Shown here: piece by piece, positions 59,556 through 64,000 of the stretch
Layout of the letters: every line of letters begins with the position of its first letter
Position numbering within the stretch: position 1 is the stretch's first letter
Assembly (NCBI RefSeq): GCF_018320785.1
Contig: NC_054877.1
Location: 38,338,151 to 38,402,150, forward strand
Reading direction: 5' to 3'
Length of the DNA stretch: 64,000 nucleotides
From: Cheilinus undulatus
Taxonomy: Eukaryota > Chordata > Actinopteri > Labriformes > Labridae
Made by a program: the position numbers and the translations under genes
Notes under the pieces: generated by a model
The model's database searches: none
Seen by the model: the letters and a program-made list of their open reading frames with translations, nothing else
What the model was told of the DNA's origin: nothing

Positions 59556-62500
59556 ATGGCTGAAGCAGCCAGGAAAGTCACAGTCTCACCATCATCTCAT
59601 GATGACGAAGACCTGCCTCCACCCCCTCCTCCAATACCACCAAGACCCCTCGACTATGAAGGGCCTTCAGAGCTTTGTGGCCTTCCTGTCCCTCCACCCA
59701 AAGAAACCTTCTCTGGGTTCTACCAGCAGCGGCAGAAAAGTGAGCTGAAGAGGCTCTTTAAGCACATCCACCCAGACCTACGGGCAAATCTTGATGTTGC
59801 GGTGGATGACGAGATACTGAAGGCAGTTCAGTCGGAAAACCCTCAGGCGGAATCAGGTTACCAAGGTGAAGTCCAGTCCATGAGGTGGATCTTTGAGAAC
59901 TGGACCCTGGACAACATTGGGGATCCTCATGAAACCAAGAAGCTTTTGTCTGATGAGGAGTTAAAAGGTGGAGATGTCAGAGGTACCTCCTCTATGTTTG
60001 AGCACATTGACAGCACCCAACAAATGTCAACTAAAAGACAGACTTCAGTACGTGGAGATGTGAGAACGTCAATGTGGCTGTTTGAGACTCAGCCCTTAGA
60101 CTCTCTAAGCAAATCCAAAACAGAAGAAGGTGAACTGGTTGAAGCAGTGCTGAAGGAACCAGTGCAGACGGGAGACGTGAGGGGAACGCGGATGCTTTTT
60201 GAGTCTAAACCTTTGAGTGACTTGGGACGTTGCAACTCCATCGAGGACCACAGCTTCCTCAAACTGAAATCTGAGCTCCAGGAGCAGAAAGGAGACGTCC
60301 AAAAGACTGTTAAACTCTTCCAGGCAGAACCCTGCTGTGCTATCAGAGACAACAGTGGCAACATCCATGAGATCAAATCTATCTGCAGGGAGGAAATCAA
60401 CAGCAGCAATATCAGCACTGCCCGCTGGCTTTTTGAAACACAGCCACTGGACCTGATCAATAAGGGAACTGATGGGGTGAAAATAATCCGAGGTATATCT
60501 CTAGAAGAAGGCAACAGAGGAGGAGTTGACCAGAAGAGGTGGATGTTTGAAACTCAGTCTTTTGACACGATAACAGAAGTTGTTGGAGAGGACAACTTTA
60601 AAGGGACATTGGCTGAATGCGCAGAAGAGGCGGACGTCGACAGCAAGAGAAAGCTCTTTGAAATGCAACCCTTGGCAGCTCTGAAAGGAGACTCTGAGGA
60701 AAAGTCTCTGGAAAAAGAAGCAGTTATTGGCGGAGATGTTAAGACTTCTCTGTGGCTTTTTGAAACTCAACCCATGGAGTCTCTTAATGATAGCTACGAA
60801 GTTGGGCATTTGAAGAAAATCACTCTTTCAGCTAATGAACAAGGAGAAGTAAAAGGCAAAAAACAAATATTTGAGAGTGCAAGCATGCAGAAAAGCACTT
60901 TGTTCAAGGAGCAAGAGATTGAAAAAGGTGATGTAAAAGGATTCAAACATCTCTTTGAAACGATTCCTCTGAGCAAAATTGCACACTCTGACGAGGAATC
61001 TATCGAGAAGGTAAAAGTTATCGAAGCAGGAGACGTACAAGGCAATAAGGCAACATTTGAGATGACTCCCTTATATGCGATAAAGGACAGCTCTGGTAAC
61101 CTCCATAAAGTCACAACAGTCAGCCGAGAAGAACTAATCAAAGGAAAAGTCCAAAACTATAAGTGGATGTTTGAGACAAAACCTTTAGACAAGCTTACAG
61201 AGGGGAAAGAAAACGTTGAAGTTATCAAAGGCATCACAAGACACGAGGATACAATGGGTGACGTCAAGATGGCAAAGTGGCTTTTTGAGACTCAGACCAT
61301 AGACGGTATCCACTCAAAGTTCAACCAGACAGAGCAGAGCACTGAGGAGGAACATCCTAAAGGTGACGTTAAGACCTGTAAATGGTTGTTTGAGACACAA
61401 CCAATGGACATTTTGTATGAGAAATCTGACAAAGTACATGAGAAAGAGACCATTGACAACGCCAATGTGAAGTCCATTACTTGGCTTTTTGAATCACAGC
61501 CTCTTGACAGCATCAGAGATGGTGAAGAATACAATCTGAAGCTCTGCAGCACCATTAAAGACTCCATCAAATCAGGGGCCGGTGTTCAAACAGTTAAACA
61601 TCTGTTTGAAACAGAAACCTTGGGTAGCACTAGAAAGGGTGCCAATCGTGAACGTGACGTGAGACGTGTCAGCCAGGTCAACTTTCAGTCAGGGGATGTC
61701 TCAAAAGTCAAGGAACTTTTTGAGTCCCAGTCTCTGGATGAAATAGGATCAGAAATGGTGACAACATCCGATCAGCAGAGTCAAGATCAGCAGGTTGAAA
61801 AAGGTTCAGTTCATACATTTACTTGGATGTTTGAGAACTGTCCCATGAACCAGATCAACAAGGACAAAACTGATGCAAACGTTCAGAAAGTCAGTGGTGC
61901 AGAGAGTGGTGATGTCCGGAACAAAAAGTTCATATTTGAAACCTCCTCTCTGGACAAAATCCAGGACCAACCCCTTGAACAGGTGTCAAGTTCCACTGAA
62001 CAACCTGTGAGCAATGTTGATGTAAAGTCAAGCACCATGATGTTTGAGTCCCTGCCACTGTATGCCATCAGAGACAAAGAAGGCCAGTTTCATGAAGTTA
62101 CAACAGTGAAAAAAGAAGAGGTACTGAGCGGTGATGTGAGAGGAGCAAGGTGGATGTTCGAGACAAAACCCCTTGATGCTATCAAGGCAGAGAATGAAGT
62201 CTATGTGATCCGAGCTGTCACCCAGGAGGATGTCAAGAAAGGGGATGTCAAATCAGCAAGATGGAAGTTTGAGACTCAACCTTTGGACTCCCTTACCAGC
62301 CGAGACGAGCCCTCTGTCAAAGTCACAGAAGACTTAGGAAGTAGTAATGTTCAGCTTAATAAACAGATATTTGAATCTGAACAGGCAAGCAAGAAGTTTG
62401 TGCGAATGGTTAGTGTCACTGATGTCCAGCAAGGGGATGTCAGGACCTCCACCTGGCTCTTCGAGAATCAGCCTATTGACAGTCTGAAAGGGGAACCTCA

Positions 62501-64000
62501 GGAGGAAGGTCCAGTAAAAACAGTCCACAGGGAAGACAGTCAGAAAGGAGATGTCAAACGCTGCACTTGGCTGTTTGAATCGCAGCCTCTTGATAAAATC
62601 AAGGAGTCTGAGGGGACTTCAGTGCAAAGTACAGGGGAGGAGATACCAAAAGCTGATGTAAAGTGCACCACCTGGCTTTTTGAGACCACTCCACTGGATA
62701 AAATCACTGCCAGCAGTGTTTCTGACACCCTGTCCTATCTGTATCATATGAATTATGTTCACTCAAGTGGCATTGTAATAGAAGCAAATGAGAGCAATAA
62801 TGTTAACATGGCAAAGTATGTGCTTCAAAGTGAAGAAGGTGTTCAAATTCAGAAAGAAGATGTTGTTGGGGGGAACATCAGAAACATCATGCTACAACTC
62901 ATACTCAAACCGACTCTTAAGCCCCAGGTTAGACTTCTCAGAGAAGTGGAGAAGGGGAAAGTCAACACCACAGTGGTAGAATTCCCCGTCTACCAGTCAT
63001 CCATGATGATCAAACTGGAGAGAGACCAGAGAGTACAAAGCATTATCCAGATGATCGAGGAAATGCTTGTTCAAGATAAGGGTTTGAAAAAGGGAATCAT
63101 AATGCAAGAGACTAAAGAGGGACAGGCTGAGATGTCAGTTTATTCACTTATCTGCAATTATGAAGCTAAAACTGAAAGTCACGTTATAGAAAAGGGAGAT
63201 GTAAAGTCTACGATTGGAAGTCTTTTAGCTACTGCCAATAGTCAGAAGACTACTACATCCTGTAGAGTGGACGAAACTGAAAAAGGAAATGTGAATTTGT
63301 ACAAAAGTTGCATTGAGAAAGGAGATCTGCACTATTTGAAAAGCCTCCATGAAGAGGCATTGGGAGATGAAGTTGATCACAGCACTACGGCGGAGGAACA
63401 CATTAAAATAGTTCAAGGTGATGTGAAGGAAGCAAAGAGAAGTCTCTGCCAGCAAAAAGACCAAGCAGAACGAACCATTTCTGATGTTTTGCCAGGGGAT
63501 GTAAAGAATACTAAAAAGGTGTTTTCATCAGAGTGCTCAATCATTGTTGAAAGCTGCATCCCAAAGGAGGAAATAATCCCTGGGGACATCTCAACTGCAA
63601 AGCAACAACTTGCAGAAAAGCAGCCTGTCGTTGTAGAAAAAGAGGACATTGTCGCTGGTGATATCAAGGCAACAATGCAGTCACTGGAACGTGCAAAGCA
63701 GCAGAGTATGTGTGTTGAGCGGGAGATCATTAAACCTGGAACTATCTATGACATGGACTTGTCAGCAGAAGCTCCTGTAGAGGAAAGCAGCCATGTTCAA
63801 AAAGAGGTCATTATATCTGGAGATGTGAAAGCAGCCAAAAAGTCCTTGGAAATGGCCAAACAGCAAAGCATGCATGTGGAACGTGAAGTGGTTGTCCCCG
63901 GGAAAATATACAATCTCAATGTCACCGCACAAGAGCAGAGCACTTCAACAATGGCGCAGTCTACGTGTTCCTCTTCCTCCAGAAGCCAACAAGTCAAGAC
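59556..64000 (+). CDS. xirp1: xirp1, Xin actin-binding repeat protein 1 (main exon, 3' incomplete)
   Basis: After the acceptor TTCATTTAAAG the exon opens with ATGGCTGAAGCAGCC and stays open for 1,481 codons to the window edge. It begins with a proline-rich tract (DDEDLPPPPPPIPPRP, a likely EVH1 or SH3 ligand). Then comes the Xin-family block KETFSGFYQQRQKSELKRLF with HIHPDLRANL, and about 27 Xin repeats of the form GDV-x4-WLFETQPLD-x. Repeat 1 (MRWIFENWTLDNIG), GDVRGTRMLFES and the VHTFTWMFENCPM repeat match XIRP1 rather than XIRP2. From about residue 1075 the repeats lose the WLFE core but keep the GDV spacing (GDVKEAKRSL, GDISTAKQQL). Xin repeats bundle actin at intercalated discs and myotendinous junctions. 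The C-terminal region is not in the window. Confidence 0.95.
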   Translation, partial: MAEAARKVTVSPSSHDDEDLPPPPPPIPPRPLDYEGPSELCGLPVPPPKETFSGFYQQRQKSELKRLFKHIHPDLRANLDVAVDDEILKAVQSENPQAESGYQGEVQSMRWIFENWTLDNIGDPHETKKLLSDEELKGGDVRGTSSMFEHIDSTQQMSTKRQTSVRGDVRTSMWLFETQPLDSLSKSKTEEGELVEAVLKEPVQTGDVRGTRMLFESKPLSDLGRCNSIEDHSFLKLKSELQEQKGDVQKTVKLFQAEPCCAIRDNSGNIHEIKSICREEINSSNISTARWLFETQPLDLINKGTDGVKIIRGISLEEGNRGGVDQKRWMFETQSFDTITEVVGEDNFKGTLAECAEEADVDSKRKLFEMQPLAALKGDSEEKSLEKEAVIGGDVKTSLWLFETQPMESLNDSYEVGHLKKITLSANEQGEVKGKKQIFESASMQKSTLFKEQEIEKGDVKGFKHLFETIPLSKIAHSDEESIEKVKVIEAGDVQGNKATFEMTPLYAIKDSSGNLHKVTTVSREELIKGKVQNYKWMFETKPLDKLTEGKENVEVIKGITRHEDTMGDVKMAKWLFETQTIDGIHSKFNQTEQSTEEEHPKGDVKTCKWLFETQPMDILYEKSDKVHEKETIDNANVKSITWLFESQPLDSIRDGEEYNLKLCSTIKDSIKSGAGVQTVKHLFETETLGSTRKGANRERDVRRVSQVNFQSGDVSKVKELFESQSLDEIGSEMVTTSDQQSQDQQVEKGSVHTFTWMFENCPMNQINKDKTDANVQKVSGAESGDVRNKKFIFETSSLDKIQDQPLEQVSSSTEQPVSNVDVKSSTMMFESLPLYAIRDKEGQFHEVTTVKKEEVLSGDVRGARWMFETKPLDAIKAENEVYVIRAVTQEDVKKGDVKSARWKFETQPLDSLTSRDEPSVKVTEDLGSSNVQLNKQIFESEQASKKFVRMVSVTDVQQGDVRTSTWLFENQPIDSLKGEPQEEGPVKTVHREDSQKGDVKRCTWLFESQPLDKIKESEGTSVQSTGEEIPKADVKCTTWLFETTPLDKITASSVSDTLSYLYHMNYVHSSGIVIEANESNNVNMAKYVLQSEEGVQIQKEDVVGGNIRNIMLQLILKPTLKPQVRLLREVEKGKVNTTVVEFPVYQSSMMIKLERDQRVQSIIQMIEEMLVQDKGLKKGIIMQETKEGQAEMSVYSLICNYEAKTESHVIEKGDVKSTIGSLLATANSQKTTTSCRVDETEKGNVNLYKSCIEKGDLHYLKSLHEEALGDEVDHSTTAEEHIKIVQGDVKEAKRSLCQQKDQAERTISDVLPGDVKNTKKVFSSECSIIVESCIPKEEIIPGDISTAKQQLAEKQPVVVEKEDIVAGDIKATMQSLERAKQQSMCVEREIIKPGTIYDMDLSAEAPVEESSHVQKEVIISGDVKAAKKSLEMAKQQSMHVEREVVVPGKIYNLNVTAQEQSTSTMAQSTCSSSSRSQQVK

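Noticed and set aside
60089..63997. Many minus-strand ORFs of 60-141 codons under the xirp1 exon
   Set aside because: They are shadows of the repeat exon; the plus frame has clear Xin repeats throughout.

Overview
The window is vertebrate nuclear DNA, almost certainly from a ray-finned fish. Protein-coding exons are short, obey GT-AG splice sites and lie in a sea of Tc1-like transposons, foldback MITEs, an L2-type LINE relic and simple-sequence satellites. Several dispersed repeats look like families I know from teleost genomes; a percomorph is my best guess, from repeat style only.

Two recognisable host genes bracket the window. At the left edge, on the minus strand, are the non-coding first exon and three coding exons of csrnp1 (cysteine/serine-rich nuclear protein 1, AXUD1 family); the rest of the gene lies beyond base 1. 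At the right edge, on the plus strand, is xirp1 (Xin actin-binding repeat protein 1, striated-muscle adherens junctions). Its large repeat exon starts at 59556 and runs off the window. Six phase-compatible upstream coding exons (41479-55758) can be joined to it in frame, adding about 252 codons. A muscle-type promoter and non-coding exon near 47.9-48.1 kb sits between exon 4 and exon 5. It would give a short form that starts at the first codon of the big exon, so the locus appears to make long and short proteins from two promoters. CSRNP1 and XIRP1 are also neighbours in mammals, which supports both calls.

The 35 kb between them is repeat-rich. From left to right it holds: a foldback MITE beside a GATA-type satellite (8.3-9.3 kb); a dead Tc1-like transposon with long inverted ends (12344-13951); an unrecognised minus-strand multi-exon gene (16.7-19.2 kb) and a THAP-domain exon (20.1-20.3 kb); and an approximately 8 kb composite mobile element (about 20.4-28.4 kb). 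That element has palindrome-rich inverted ends, a plus-strand multi-exon gene ending in a RING-like domain, and a minus-strand multi-exon retroviral-integrase-type DDE transposase that has lost the exon carrying its first catalytic aspartate. Next comes a single-exon 615-codon coiled-coil gene (29012-30859) behind four 40-bp repeats that place CCAAT boxes in register, then a tRNA-Glu(UUC) gene or pseudogene (31292-31363), and a 2.5 kb degenerate GTAAC/GATAC satellite (35.5-38.1 kb).

The most interesting items are the decayed composite transposon with its RING-like passenger gene, the CCAAT-array coiled-coil gene, the unrecognised gene at 16.7-19.2 kb, and the two-promoter xirp1 locus with an extended N-terminus. 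Exon boundaries were read by eye from splice consensus and codon phase; no similarity search was possible.
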